Assembly (NCBI RefSeq): GCF_015752205.1
Contig: NZ_JADOVG010000001.1
Location: 1-64,000 of the forward strand
Length of the DNA stretch: 64,000 nucleotides
Reading direction: 5' to 3'
Source of the DNA: Polaromonas sp. CG_9.7
Lineage (GTDB): Bacteria > Pseudomonadota > Gammaproteobacteria > Burkholderiales > Burkholderiaceae_C
The notes beneath the pieces are model-generated. The model had not been told where the DNA came from, searched no databases, and was given only the letters and a program-made list of their open reading frames with translations. Position numbers and translations under genes: made by a program. How positions within the stretch are numbered: position 1 is the stretch's first letter; every line of letters begins with the position of its first letter. This document shows positions 56,242 to 64,000 of the stretch, one piece after another.

Positions 56242-56718
56242 ATGTCCTCCCCACCTGATTCGATTTCTCTCGAACGCATGTTCACCCACCGGCTGCACAC
56301 GCTGTCCAAGCTCACCGACCGGCTCACCCAAAGCGCTTACCTGAGCGATGCGGGCATTGCCTTGAGCGAAGGGCGCTGTCTGTCGGCCATTGGGAGTTTC
56401 ACGCCGCTGTCGATCAAGCACCTGGCCTATCGGGCCAACCTGGACAAGGGCCAGGCCAGCCGCGCCGCCCAGTCGCTGGTCGACCAGGGCCTGGTGTTGA
56501 AACAGGCCAGCATCACCGACGGGCGTGGCGTATTGCTGACCCTGACAACGGCGGGCGAGGTGGTGTGCGAGCGCCTGATGCGCGTCATCGGCCGGCGCAA
56601 TGAAGAAATCGTTTCATGCCTGAATGCCGCAGAGCGCGGGCAACTCGACAATTTGCTCGACCGGCTGGTTGCCCATGCGCGAACGGCGGTTGAGGGCGAT
56701 ACAGGCGCTGATAAGTGA
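56242..56718 (+). CDS. MarR-family transcriptional regulator
   Basis: A 158-residue winged-helix regulator. Recognition-helix region LSIKHLAYRANLDKGQASRAAQSLVDQGLV and the wing ITDGRGVLLTLTTAGE match MarR. It is divergent from the monooxygenase operon with about 200 bp between, where its operator should lie; MarR regulators in such places usually repress the catabolic operon until an aromatic ligand binds. Confidence 0.88.
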   Translation: MSSPPDSISLERMFTHRLHTLSKLTDRLTQSAYLSDAGIALSEGRCLSAIGSFTPLSIKHLAYRANLDKGQASRAAQSLVDQGLVLKQASITDGRGVLLTLTTAGEVVCERLMRVIGRRNEEIVSCLNAAERGQLDNLLDRLVAHARTAVEGDTGADK

Positions 56719-56904
56719 AATGGGAGAGGCGCGACATGGGCTTATTCCCCAGTGAAACCGGCTTCAGGGTGAGTACATACCCCAGTTGTGAGCGCAACCA
56801 TATTTTTCTATCATCGGCCTGCCTTGTCTGCCCGGTGATGCATTCCTTCGCTGAAACGGTGCAGATTTTCCTGATCTGAATGACCTGACATCACTGGAGT
56901 TTTC

Positions 56905-57876
56905 ATGCACTACCCCCGCACCCTGCGCCGCTGGATCAGCGTCGCCCTGCTGGCCTTGCCGCTGGCAGCAGTTGCAGCGTATCCGGAAAAATCCATCGAA
57001 TGGGTGGTTCCCTACCCGGCAGGCGGCGGCTCGGACGTGGTGGCCCGAATTTTGTCGCTGCCCATGAGCCGGACGCTGGGCCAGCCCATCATCATCAACA
57101 ACAAGCCCGGCGCGGCCACCAACATTGGCGCCGACTATGCCGCCAAGGCCAGGCCCGACGGCTATGTCATGCTGACCGGCGACACGGCCACCATGGCGGC
57201 CAACCCGGCGCTGTATTCAAAGCTCAGCTACAACGTCGAAAAAGACTTCACGCCGGTCGGCCTGATGGCCCGCTTCCCGCTGATCCTGGTGGTCAACCCG
57301 GGTGTGCCGGCCAAGAACCTGACCGAGTTCATGGTTTGGGCTAAAAAGCAGCCCGATGGCGTGAACTTCGCCACGCCGGGCGCCGGCAGTCCGCACCACC
57401 TGGCGACCGAATTGTTCCGCGAACGCAGCGGGCTCAAGATGGTGCATGTGGGCTACCGGGGTGCGGCTCCGGCAGTGCAGGACGTGATTGGCGGCCAGGT
57501 GCCGATGATGTTCGTCGACACCGCCAGCGGCTACCAGCACATCCAGTCCGGCCGGCTGGTGGCCATTGGCGTTGCCAGCCCAAAGCGCATTGCCACCTTC
57601 AGCACCCTGCCGACGCTGGCCGAACAGGGCTTGAAGGGCTTTGAAGCCTATGCCTGGCAAGGGTTGGTGGTGCCTGCCGCCACGCCGCCCGAAGCTGTGA
57701 ACGCGCTAAGCAAGGCCTTGCTGGCGGCGCTGGACTCTACCGAGGTCAAGGCGCGCTTCCAGACGCTGGGGCTGGAAGCAATACCCAGCACGCCGGCGCA
57801 AATGGATGCCTATGCCAAAGCCGAGCGCGAAAAATGGGCCAAGGTGATTCGTGCCAGCAATATCCGGCTGGATTGA
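56905..57876 (+). CDS. Bug-type tripartite tricarboxylate transporter substrate-binding protein
   Basis: A 323-residue periplasmic binding protein of the Bug/TctC family, very numerous in Comamonadaceae and Bordetella. A signal peptide (about 1-25, ALLALPLAAVAA) precedes AYPEKSIEWVVPYPAGGGSDVVAR and NKPGAATNIGADYAAKA, which form the ligand pocket. No TctA or TctB membrane genes are adjacent. Following MarR on the same strand, it may deliver the aromatic or organic acid used by the divergent operon. Confidence 0.9.
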   Translation: MHYPRTLRRWISVALLALPLAAVAAYPEKSIEWVVPYPAGGGSDVVARILSLPMSRTLGQPIIINNKPGAATNIGADYAAKARPDGYVMLTGDTATMAANPALYSKLSYNVEKDFTPVGLMARFPLILVVNPGVPAKNLTEFMVWAKKQPDGVNFATPGAGSPHHLATELFRERSGLKMVHVGYRGAAPAVQDVIGGQVPMMFVDTASGYQHIQSGRLVAIGVASPKRIATFSTLPTLAEQGLKGFEAYAWQGLVVPAATPPEAVNALSKALLAALDSTEVKARFQTLGLEAIPSTPAQMDAYAKAEREKWAKVIRASNIRLD

Positions 57877-57890
57877 AACGGCAAGCTTGT

Positions 57891-57955
57891 TTTGCTATAA
57901 AAAGCAGAGCTGTAGATGCAACTGAGGAAAGCGCTGAAGGCAGATTTGGCTTATA
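57891..57955. repeat. Dispersed intergenic repeat, copy 5
   Basis: TTTGCTATAAAAAGCAGAGCT followed by a GAAAGCGCTGAAGGC section and TTTGGCTTATAA tail. It fills the convergent gap between the Bug gene and the NrsF-like gene. Confidence 0.5.
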
Positions 57956-57997
57956 AGGCAGCGCTTGACCTGACTGCCAGCTTCTGCGCAACCGCGC

Positions 57998-58639
57998 TTA
58001 CCAGCGCAGCACGCGCGGCCCCAGCAGCGCGCCGGCCAGCGTCGGAATCGCAATGCCCAGAACGTACCAGACCGCCAGAAAGGGCGCGGCCGATTCCGGG
58101 CAGTGCAGCGAATACACCAGCGCGCCCAGCGCTCCGGACAGCAGGCCAGCACTGGCCCCGGCCAGCGCCAGGCGTGTCGGCGCCAGGCCCTTGAGCGCCC
58201 ACAGCGTGGACGCGAACAGCGGCAGCGAGAGCAGCGCGATGTTGAAGGGGCAGCTTTTCCATGTCTCGCCCAGAATCAGCCCGGCGCGCTGCGGCGGCGC
58301 TGCATTGACCAGCGCCAGCGCAGCGATCAGCCACAGCAGCACCACCGGCAGGGCCAGCGCGGCATTCACCCGTCCCAGCCGCATGCCGGGGCGGGCCAGC
58401 CGCTCGGCGGCGACCAGCCCGGCCAGCGCCAGCGCGGCCGCAAAGCCCGGCTTGAGCCAGAACATCAGCGTGCCGGCCTCTTCGGCCAGGCCAGGGCGAA
58501 TGCCCAGGACCATGACCAGCAGCAGCATCGCGCCTGGCAGGCCCCAGCCCATGGCCAGCGCAAAGCGCCGGCCGACGCTGTTGGCCGGCACCGGCGCGAC
58601 CCCGGCCGACAGGAGGCTGACAAGTTCATCGGTTTTCAT
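57998..58639 (-). CDS. NrsF-like anti-sigma factor (DUF1109)
   Basis: A 213-residue membrane protein with six hydrophobic helices and a short cytoplasmic N-terminus ([13 protein letters not shown]). A conserved cysteine lies in [14 protein letters not shown] and a second in LHCPES, as in NrsF proteins, which hold an ECF sigma factor at the membrane and release it on metal or redox stress. It overlaps the sigma gene by 4 bases. Confidence 0.85.
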   Translation of the reverse strand: MKTDELVSLLSAGVAPVPANSVGRRFALAMGWGLPGAMLLLVMVLGIRPGLAEEAGTLMFWLKPGFAAALALAGLVAAERLARPGMRLGRVNAALALPVVLLWLIAALALVNAAPPQRAGLILGETWKSCPFNIALLSLPLFASTLWALKGLAPTRLALAGASAGLLSGALGALVYSLHCPESAAPFLAVWYVLGIAIPTLAGALLGPRVLRW

Positions 58640-59211
58640 GCAATTCCCCTGATTTTGGCGGCCAGCGCCTTCAGGCCCCGGTGCACGCCGATCTTGATGG
58701 CCGACTCCGACATGCCGGTCAGCTGTGCCGCCTCGACCACGGACAGGCCTTCGATCTTGACATGCACGATAGGCAGGCGCTGGCGGTCGGGCAGCCCGGC
58801 CAGCAGCGCGTCGAGGTCTCTTTTTGCCTCCCTGGCTTCGGTGTCGGACGCGGCAAACAGTTCCAGCTCGTCGTCCAGCGGAACGTTCAGCGACTCGCCC
58901 GAGGCCCGGGCGCGCAGCAGGTCGATCAGCTTGTAGCGTGCAATTGCATGCACCCAGGCGGTCAGGGGCTGGTCGGTTCGGTAGGTGTGTCGCTGGTTGT
59001 GCACCGCGATCAGGGTGTCTTGCACGATATCTTCCACTTCATCGGTTCGCTGGAACAGCCGCTTCCGGAAATAAGCCCGCAGGTGTGCGCTCAATGCTTT
59101 CAGGAACTGGTGGTAGGCCGCTGCATCGCCTTCCAGGCCTTGCAGCATCAGGCCGCGTAACCGGATTTCGGTGTCGGTGAACCGGCGGTCTCTTTCTTGT
59201 ATTCGGTCCAT
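58636..59211 (-). CDS. ECF RNA polymerase sigma factor
   Basis: A 191-residue sigma-70 family protein with region 2 ([50 protein letters not shown]) and region 4 ([28 protein letters not shown]). It is coupled to NrsF and divergent from the bufferin operon, its probable target. The pairing matches the SigF-NrsF arrangement of Caulobacter. Confidence 0.92.
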   Translation of the reverse strand: MDRIQERDRRFTDTEIRLRGLMLQGLEGDAAAYHQFLKALSAHLRAYFRKRLFQRTDEVEDIVQDTLIAVHNQRHTYRTDQPLTAWVHAIARYKLIDLLRARASGESLNVPLDDELELFAASDTEAREAKRDLDALLAGLPDRQRLPIVHVKIEGLSVVEAAQLTGMSESAIKIGVHRGLKALAAKIRGIA

Positions 59212-59398
59212 GCAGGCTTTGGGTTACAGCGTCGATAAAAAAATAGTTTAAAAAAAGATTCGCTGGTGTGTAACCAGCGGCCGGGTTGCGCCGAACTACT
59301 GGGCAGACTGTAGCGGAGTCCTTCCGCCAGGTCCGCAGACCCGCGCCACCCGCGCTGCCTGCCTGTTCAACCCTTTGTCATCAACCGGAGCTACTCTC

Positions 59399-59683
59399 AT
59401 GATCATCCGTTCCATCGCACTCAGCACCCTGGCCCTTGCCGCGCTCGCCTCGGGTGCCGCCATTGCCCAGAACAAGCCCATGGACGCCAAGCCAGCCATG
59501 GAAAAATGTTTCGGCGTTTCCCTGGCCGGCAAGAACGACTGCGCCGCCGGACCCGGCACCACCTGCGCCGGCACGTCGAAAGTGGACTACCAGGGCAATG
59601 CCTGGAAGCAGGTGCCTGCCGGTACCTGCACCACCATCAAGACGCCCAAGGGCATGGGCTCGCTCAACGCCATCAAGGCCTGA
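59399..59683 (+). CDS. bufA1: Bufferin-type copper-binding precursor peptide (DUF2282)
   Basis: A 94-residue exported precursor. A signal peptide (about 1-22, ending AAIAQ) leads to a mature part with four cysteines in [20 protein letters not shown] and TCAG to GTC. This is the DUF2282 pattern; such cysteines are modified by a DUF692 enzyme into metal-binding groups, and the peptide buffers excess copper in the periplasm. ATG 59399 is preferred because it starts the signal peptide. It is followed by the modifying genes. Confidence 0.88.
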   Translation: MIIRSIALSTLALAALASGAAIAQNKPMDAKPAMEKCFGVSLAGKNDCAAGPGTTCAGTSKVDYQGNAWKQVPAGTCTTIKTPKGMGSLNAIKA

Positions 59684-59703
59684 GCGTCGTCAGGACGCAC
59701 CCC

Positions 59704-60558
59704 GTGAATGCCGCCCGACCAAGCGCCGGCCTGAGCCTGAAGCCCGCGCATTTCGACGAGGCCCTGACCTGCGATGACGCCGGGCTGTGGTTCGAGGTGC
59801 ATCCGGAAAACTATGCGGTGGCCGGTGGCCCGAGGCTGGCCTGGCTCGACGCCATCCGGTCCCGGCATCCGCTGTCGCTGCATGGCGTGTCGCTCTCGCT
59901 GGCGGCCGATGCACCGCCTGACGCGGCCCACCTGGCGTGGCTGGCCGCACTGGCGGACCGCATCGAGCCGGCGCTGGTGTCCGAGCACCTGGCCTGGTCG
60001 GCCTGGCGCGGCAGTTACCTGCCCGACCTGCTTCCTTTTGCCCGCACGCAGGCGGCCTTGCTGCGCGTGGCCGGCAACATTGCCCGCACCCAGGATGCGC
60101 TGGGGCGGCGCATCGCCATTGAAAACCCGTCCCACTACCTGCGCATCGAAGGCCATGCCTGGGACGAGGTTGATTTTTTGCAGGAACTCGCGCGCCGCAG
60201 CGGCTGCGGCCTGCTGCTCGACGTGAACAATGTGTACCTCAGCGCCAGCAATCTGGGGACTTGCGCCGAGGCCTATATCGACGCTTTTCCCGGCGACGAG
60301 GTGATGGAAATCCACTTGGCGGGCCACACGCCCGACCCCGTGCTGGGCCAGGCGCTGCTGGTGGATTCGCACGATGCGCCGGTTTCGCCCAAGGTATGGG
60401 CGCTGTATGAGCGCCTGATTGCGCGCATCGGCCCGCGCCCGACGCTGATCGAGCGTGATGACCAGTTGCCGCCTTTCGCCGAACTGCTGGCCGAACGCCG
60501 GCAGGCGCAGGCGCTGCTGCAGGGCCAGCCGCACGAAAAAGAGGCGTTGGTGCCATGA
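59704..60558 (+). CDS. bufB: DUF692 multinuclear iron oxidase (bufferin maturase)
   Basis: A 284-residue TIM-barrel protein of the DUF692/MNIO family. Iron ligands are suggested by VSEHLAWS, IENPSHYLR, LLLDVNNVYLSA and MEIHLAGH, all typical of the family. It modifies cysteines of the DUF2282 peptide. The start is a GTG with AGGA about 10 bases upstream; there is no earlier credible start, since the frame upstream overlaps bufA1. It overlaps the next gene by 4 bases (ATGA). Confidence 0.85.
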   Translation: MNAARPSAGLSLKPAHFDEALTCDDAGLWFEVHPENYAVAGGPRLAWLDAIRSRHPLSLHGVSLSLAADAPPDAAHLAWLAALADRIEPALVSEHLAWSAWRGSYLPDLLPFARTQAALLRVAGNIARTQDALGRRIAIENPSHYLRIEGHAWDEVDFLQELARRSGCGLLLDVNNVYLSASNLGTCAEAYIDAFPGDEVMEIHLAGHTPDPVLGQALLVDSHDAPVSPKVWALYERLIARIGPRPTLIERDDQLPPFAELLAERRQAQALLQGQPHEKEALVP

Positions 60559-61358
60559 GCACCGAACTGTCAAGTTTCCAGGACCGCTTTGCCGAGGCGC
60601 TATGGACATTGCCCGATGCAGTGCCCGACCACTTGCGCGACCTGACGGACCAGCCCGGCTTTGCGGTGTACCGCAACACCGTTGTCAGGGGCTGCATCGA
60701 TGCGCTGCAAGCCAACTACCCGGCGGTGTTGCGGCTGGTGGGCGAGGACTGGTTCCGCGCCGCTGCCGCCCTGCATGCGCGCGCACAACCGCCTGTCGAT
60801 ACCCGGCTGCTGGTGTATGGCGCGGATTTCCCCGGTTTCCTGGCAGGCTTTGCACCGGCGGCAGACTTGCCCTACCTGGCCGGCGTGGCCCGGCTCGACC
60901 GTTTCTGGACCGAAGCGCATGTGGCGGCAGATGCCCCGGCACTGGCGCCCTCCGCGCTGGCGGATGCGCCGCCGGAAGGCTTGGGCGAACTGGTGCTTCA
61001 ACCACACCCGGCTGCGCGCTGGGCCTGGTTTGAAGACCAGCCCATCTATACCCTCTGGCAGCGCAACCGGCAGGACGTCCCGCAAGGCATGGACAGTGAC
61101 GATGCGCTGGACTGGATCGGCGAGGGCGCGCTGCTGACCCGGCCGGAGGGCGACGTTGTCTGGACCGCGCTGGACGCGGGCGGCTGCGCATTTCTGGATG
61201 CCTGTGCCGCCGGACGTCCGCTGGCACTGGCAGCGGATGCAGCGCTGGCCCGGCAGGCCGACTGCGACCTGGAGCAACTGATGACCGCGTTGCTGCAGGC
61301 GGGTGCTTTTTGCAGCGCCCGGACATATCCCACCCCGAACCATCAGGAGCTGACATGA
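60555..61358 (+). CDS. bufC: DUF2063 partner protein (precursor recognition)
   Basis: A 267-residue DUF2063 protein, the usual partner that brings the DUF2282 leader or peptide to the DUF692 enzyme. Its N-terminal helix pair (LSSFQDRFAEALW, GFAVYRNTVVRGCIDALQANYPAVLRLVGEDWF) is diagnostic. It overlaps both neighbours by 4 bases, so the three are translated as a unit. Confidence 0.85.
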   Translation: MSTELSSFQDRFAEALWTLPDAVPDHLRDLTDQPGFAVYRNTVVRGCIDALQANYPAVLRLVGEDWFRAAAALHARAQPPVDTRLLVYGADFPGFLAGFAPAADLPYLAGVARLDRFWTEAHVAADAPALAPSALADAPPEGLGELVLQPHPAARWAWFEDQPIYTLWQRNRQDVPQGMDSDDALDWIGEGALLTRPEGDVVWTALDAGGCAFLDACAAGRPLALAADAALARQADCDLEQLMTALLQAGAFCSARTYPTPNHQELT

Positions 61359-61840
61359 ACCCCGTTTTGTCCACGACGACCGCCGTCACCCGTCCCGAAC
61401 CCACCGGGCTGCGTGGCCTCTGGCACAGCCTGGCCGGCGGGCTTACCCGCCTGGTGCCGCACGATGCTCTGGCGCTGGTGAACCGGATTGCCATCGCCGC
61501 CATCTTTTTCCTGTCCGGCCGCACCAAGGTGGATGGCTGGCTGACGGTCAACGACAGCGCCTATTCACTGTTCCAGTACGAGTACCAGGTGCCGCTGGTG
61601 CCGTTCGAAATCGCCGCGAATTTGGCAGCCTGGGCCGAACACCTGTTCCCCTTGCTGCTGGTGCTGGGCCTGTTTACCCGCCTGTCCGCCCTGGCGCTGC
61701 TGGGCATGACGCTGGTGATCCAGGTGTTTGTCTATCCCGACGCCTGGGCAACGCACCTGTCCTGGGCCGGTTTGCTGCTTTACCTGGTCGGGCGTGGCGC
61801 TGGAACGCTGTCGTTGGACCGGTGGCTGCGGATTCGGTAG
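61355..61840 (+). CDS. DoxX-family membrane protein
   Basis: A 161-residue protein with four hydrophobic helices and a family pattern AAIFFLSGRTKVDGWLTVND to FEIAANLAAWAEHLFPLLLVLGLFTRLSAL. DoxX proteins often close bufferin operons and are thought to help with electron supply or metal handling in the membrane. Its ATG overlaps the bufC stop codon. Confidence 0.85.
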   Translation: MNPVLSTTTAVTRPEPTGLRGLWHSLAGGLTRLVPHDALALVNRIAIAAIFFLSGRTKVDGWLTVNDSAYSLFQYEYQVPLVPFEIAANLAAWAEHLFPLLLVLGLFTRLSALALLGMTLVIQVFVYPDAWATHLSWAGLLLYLVGRGAGTLSLDRWLRIR

Positions 61841-61850
61841 GCTGGCTCGT

Positions 61851-61917
61851 TTGCTATTAAAAAAATAGCTGAAAATGCAATAAGGATGTGCGGATAAGCC
61901 CTATTTTTTTAATAAAA
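61851..61917. repeat. Dispersed intergenic repeat, copy 6
   Basis: TTGCTATTAAAAAAATAGCT followed by GGATGTGCGGATAAGC and a CCCTATTTTTTTAATAAAA tail; the first part is a near-perfect palindrome and can end bufferin operon transcription. Confidence 0.65.
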
Positions 61918-61957
61918 GTAACTGCTGGCGATTCCGGTTTGAGCGCTGTTTTTTCCT

Positions 61958-62660
61958 TTGGCTTTGGGTGGGTTCTTCTGTGGATTGAGGGGTGAGCGCC
62001 TTCCCGGCGGGGGTAACTTTCTTTTCTGGCAAAAAAGAAAGTCACCAAAGAAAGTTGCCTTGGGAAGCGGGAGCGGGTTGGAGCTGAACGCTCCGACGGG
62101 CCAACGCTTCGCTAGGCCCTGGGCACCTGGAGCTACGGGCAGGCGGCCAGGGCGGTCTCTGGCTGGTGCTACCGCTCGTTCGCCAACAGCTTCACGCTCT
62201 GCCTGATCGTTTCTTTGCACTTCAAACACTGCTGGCAGTTTCTTGCTTTTTTACTCAGTCAAGGCATGTCATGGGGCTAACAGCGGACAGGCAAAAGGCC
62301 CATCGTTGTACAACAGCGGCTGGCCTGCTGACCAGATCCAGCGGACAAGGAAGAAAAAATGGCGTGGCTGGCAGCAGACAGCAACCCGCGCCGCGCAAGC
62401 AATGCAGATCAAGCAGAGCGTGAAGCTGTTGGCGAGGGAAAGGTAGCACCAGCCAGTGACGGCGAATGCCCTCCAGGCCACATCCTACATGCCCAGGGCC
62501 TAGCGAAGCGTTGGCCCGTCGGAGCGTTCAGCTCCAACCCGCTCCCGCTTTCACAGGCAACTTTCTTTGGTGACTTTCTTTTTTGCCAGAAAAGAAAGTT
62601 ACCCCCGCCGGGAAGGCGCTCACCCCTCAATCCACAGAAGAACCCACCCAAAGCCCCAAA
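61958..62660. repeat. Long inverted repeat (arms of about 250 bp)
   Basis: The left arm (about 61958-62209) and the right arm (about 62407-62660) are close reverse complements, best where GTAACTTTCTTTTCTGGC meets GCCAGAAAAGAAAGTTAC and in the CTTCTGTGGATTGAGGGGTG block, which is identical. A spacer of about 200 bp separates them. Short open frames in it are only translations of the repeat. It fills the non-coding stretch between the bufferin operon and nadB. Confidence 0.85.
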
Positions 62661-62697
62661 GCCCCAAAGCCCCAAAGCCCCAAAGCCCCAAAGCCCC
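62650..62697. repeat. Six tandem copies of AAAGCCCC
   Basis: Six perfect 8-bp units follow one another just outside the right arm of the inverted repeat. The number of copies is likely to vary between strains by slippage. It is non-coding, about 50 bp from the nadB stop codon. Confidence 0.95.
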
Positions 62698-62751
62698 AAG
62701 ACTGAAAACGCAATCGCGTGCTCCGTCAAGCAAGACCCCCCCCAGACAGGA

Positions 62752-64000
62752 TCAGGCCACGGGCGGCACCAGAATGGTGGCCGCCGCCGGCGCCGCCATG
62801 TCGGGGTAGTCGCGGCTGAAATGCAGGCCCCGGCTTTCGCGCCGCAGCTGCGCCGAGCGCACGATCAGGTCGGCCACCTGCACCAGGTTGCGCAACTCCA
62901 GCAGGTCACGCGTCACATGGAAATTGGCATAGAACTCCTGGATCTCGGCCTGCAGCAGCGTGATGCGGTGCGCCGCGCGCTCCAGCCGCTTGTTGGTTCG
63001 AACGATGCCGACATAGTCCCACATGAAGCGGCGCAGCTCGTCCCAGTTGTGCGAGATCACCACGCATTCGTCGGCGTCCGTCACGCGGCTGTCGTCCCAG
63101 CGCGGCACCTTGGCCGCTGGCGCGGCGGGTGCGGCACCAATCGCCTGGGCGGCAGCCTGCGCAAACACCATGCATTCGAGCAGTGAATTGCTCGCCAGCC
63201 GGTTGGCGCCGTGCAGGCCGGTGCAGGCCGTCTCGCCCACGGCGAACAGGCCTGGCAGGTCGGTGCGGCCGGCCAAATCGGTCAGCACGCCGCCGCAGGT
63301 GTAGTGCGCGGCCGGCACCACGGGAATCGGCTGGGTCGTGATGTCGATGCCCAGCTCGGCACATTTCGCCAGAATGTTGGGGAAGTGCTCATGCAAAAAC
63401 GCCGGGCTCTGGTGCGAGATGTCGAGCAGCACGCAGTCCAGGCCGCGTTTTTTCATCTCGAAGTCGATGGCCCGTGCCACCACGTCGCGCGGCGCCAGTT
63501 CGGCGCGCGCGTCGTGGTCCAGCATGAAACGCGTGCCATCGGGCAGTTTTAACTGTCCGCCTTCGCCGCGCACGGCTTCGCTGATCAGGTACGACTTGGC
63601 ATGCGGGTGGTACAGGCAGGTCGGGTGGAACTGGATGAACTCCATGTTGCCCACCCGGCAGCCGGCGCGCCAGGCGGCCGCGATGCCGTCGCCGGTGGCA
63701 GTGTCGGGGTTGGTGGTGTAGAGGTAGACCTTACCGGCGCCGCCAGTGGCCAGGATGGTTTGCGGCGCACGAAAGGTCAGCACTTCGTCGGTGGCGTCGT
63801 CCAGCGCGTACAGGCCCAGGCAGCGCTGCGCACCCGGCAAGCCGAGCTTGCGCGCGGTGATCACATCGACCAGCGTGTGCTGCTCGAACAGCGTGACGCC
63901 CGGCGTTTGCCGCACCACGTCGATCAGCGTGCGCTGCACGGCCGCGCCGGTGGCGTCGGTGACATGGGCAATGCGCCGCGCGCCGTGACCGCCTTCGCGC
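62752..64000 (-). CDS. nadB: L-aspartate oxidase, N-terminus beyond the right edge
   Basis: The C-terminal 416 or so residues of a flavoprotein that oxidises aspartate to iminoaspartate for quinolinate synthesis. Visible: [59 protein letters not shown], the active-site region [17 protein letters not shown] and [19 protein letters not shown]. The reading frame is open to the end of the window without a start, so the FAD-binding N-terminus lies outside. It completes the NAD pathway with nadA and nadC. Confidence 0.95.
   Translation of the reverse strand, partial: REGGHGARRIAHVTDATGAAVQRTLIDVVRQTPGVTLFEQHTLVDVITARKLGLPGAQRCLGLYALDDATDEVLTFRAPQTILATGGAGKVYLYTTNPDTATGDGIAAAWRAGCRVGNMEFIQFHPTCLYHPHAKSYLISEAVRGEGGQLKLPDGTRFMLDHDARAELAPRDVVARAIDFEMKKRGLDCVLLDISHQSPAFLHEHFPNILAKCAELGIDITTQPIPVVPAAHYTCGGVLTDLAGRTDLPGLFAVGETACTGLHGANRLASNSLLECMVFAQAAAQAIGAAPAAPAAKVPRWDDSRVTDADECVVISHNWDELRRFMWDYVGIVRTNKRLERAAHRITLLQAEIQEFYANFHVTRDLLELRNLVQVADLIVRSAQLRRESRGLHFSRDYPDMAAPAAATILVPPVA

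Noticed and set aside
62650..62697. CRISPR array
   Set aside because: The 8-bp units adjoin with no spacers, so it is a simple tandem repeat.
61909..63186. Two frames encoding similar KATFFGDFLFCQKRK-type peptides
   Set aside because: They are translations of the two arms of the inverted repeat; such peptides arise from the repeat DNA and not from a gene.

Overview
The window looks like the chromosome of a betaproteobacterium of the Comamonadaceae (Polaromonas/Rhodoferax/Acidovorax type). The evidence is high-GC core genes with Burkholderiales-type order, a MarR/Bug-receptor/monooxygenase catabolic cluster, and a dispersed TTGCTATT...ATAGCT repeat that recurs between genes. The species cannot be fixed from sequence reading alone.

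Region 1 (1-8271) is the right part of an integrated mobile element. It holds an accessory gene, a small HTH protein, a phage P2 gpA-like HUH replication endonuclease, a strikingly AT-rich two-gene operon (SLATT membrane protein plus reverse transcriptase, a probable anti-phage system), a decayed IS630-type transposase, and a tyrosine integrase. The integrase lies between two outward-facing 3' halves of tRNA genes, the typical scars of tRNA-targeted integration. The left end of the element lies outside the window.

Region 2 (8286-25300) is core chromosome: nudB and folE (folate), a cardiolipin synthase, a BLUF photoreceptor coupled to folE, a block of small envelope or stress proteins (BON lipoproteins, ferritin-like, holin-like, DUF883, DUF1328), a CHASE3 histidine kinase with a divergent NarL-type regulator and a nearby single-domain receiver, AsmA, a MoeB/ThiF enzyme, a CtpA protease, gpmA and a rhodanese.

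Region 3 (25400-40524, completed by nadB at the right edge) is rich in cofactor biosynthesis: grxC-secB-gpsA, then pantothenate (panB, panC, panD), biotin (bioA, bioD, bioF, bioB), NAD (nadC, nadA, nadB) and p-aminobenzoate (a fused pabB-pabC). An antiporter gene sits between bioF and bioB and is flanked by two copies of the bioF/bioB junction, the footprint of a past duplication or insertion.

Region 4 (40557-50792) concerns the cell surface. One minus-strand operon encodes MBOAT acyltransferase, FkbH-like HAD protein, acyl carrier protein and a membrane-anchored SGNH-like protein, a set that resembles the Dlt system in logic but seems to use a glyceryl-type acyl donor. Next to it a second minus-strand operon carries a GT14-type glycosyltransferase, glucose-1-phosphate cytidylyltransferase, an RmlC-like epimerase, a homoserine-dehydrogenase-like oxidoreductase and an SDR epimerase, probably making a CDP-linked branched or deoxy sugar.

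Region 5 (51303-61840) holds a DTW-domain tRNA modification enzyme, an aromatic degradation cluster (FAD monooxygenase, DUF2783, VOC protein, fumarylacetoacetase) with a divergent MarR regulator and a Bug-type binding protein, and a bufferin-type metal-binding peptide operon (DUF2282, DUF692, DUF2063, DoxX) divergent from an ECF sigma factor and its NrsF-like anti-sigma factor.

Region 6 (61841-64000) is a gene-free stretch of about 0.9 kb with a long inverted repeat and an 8-bp tandem repeat, followed by nadB, which runs off the right edge.
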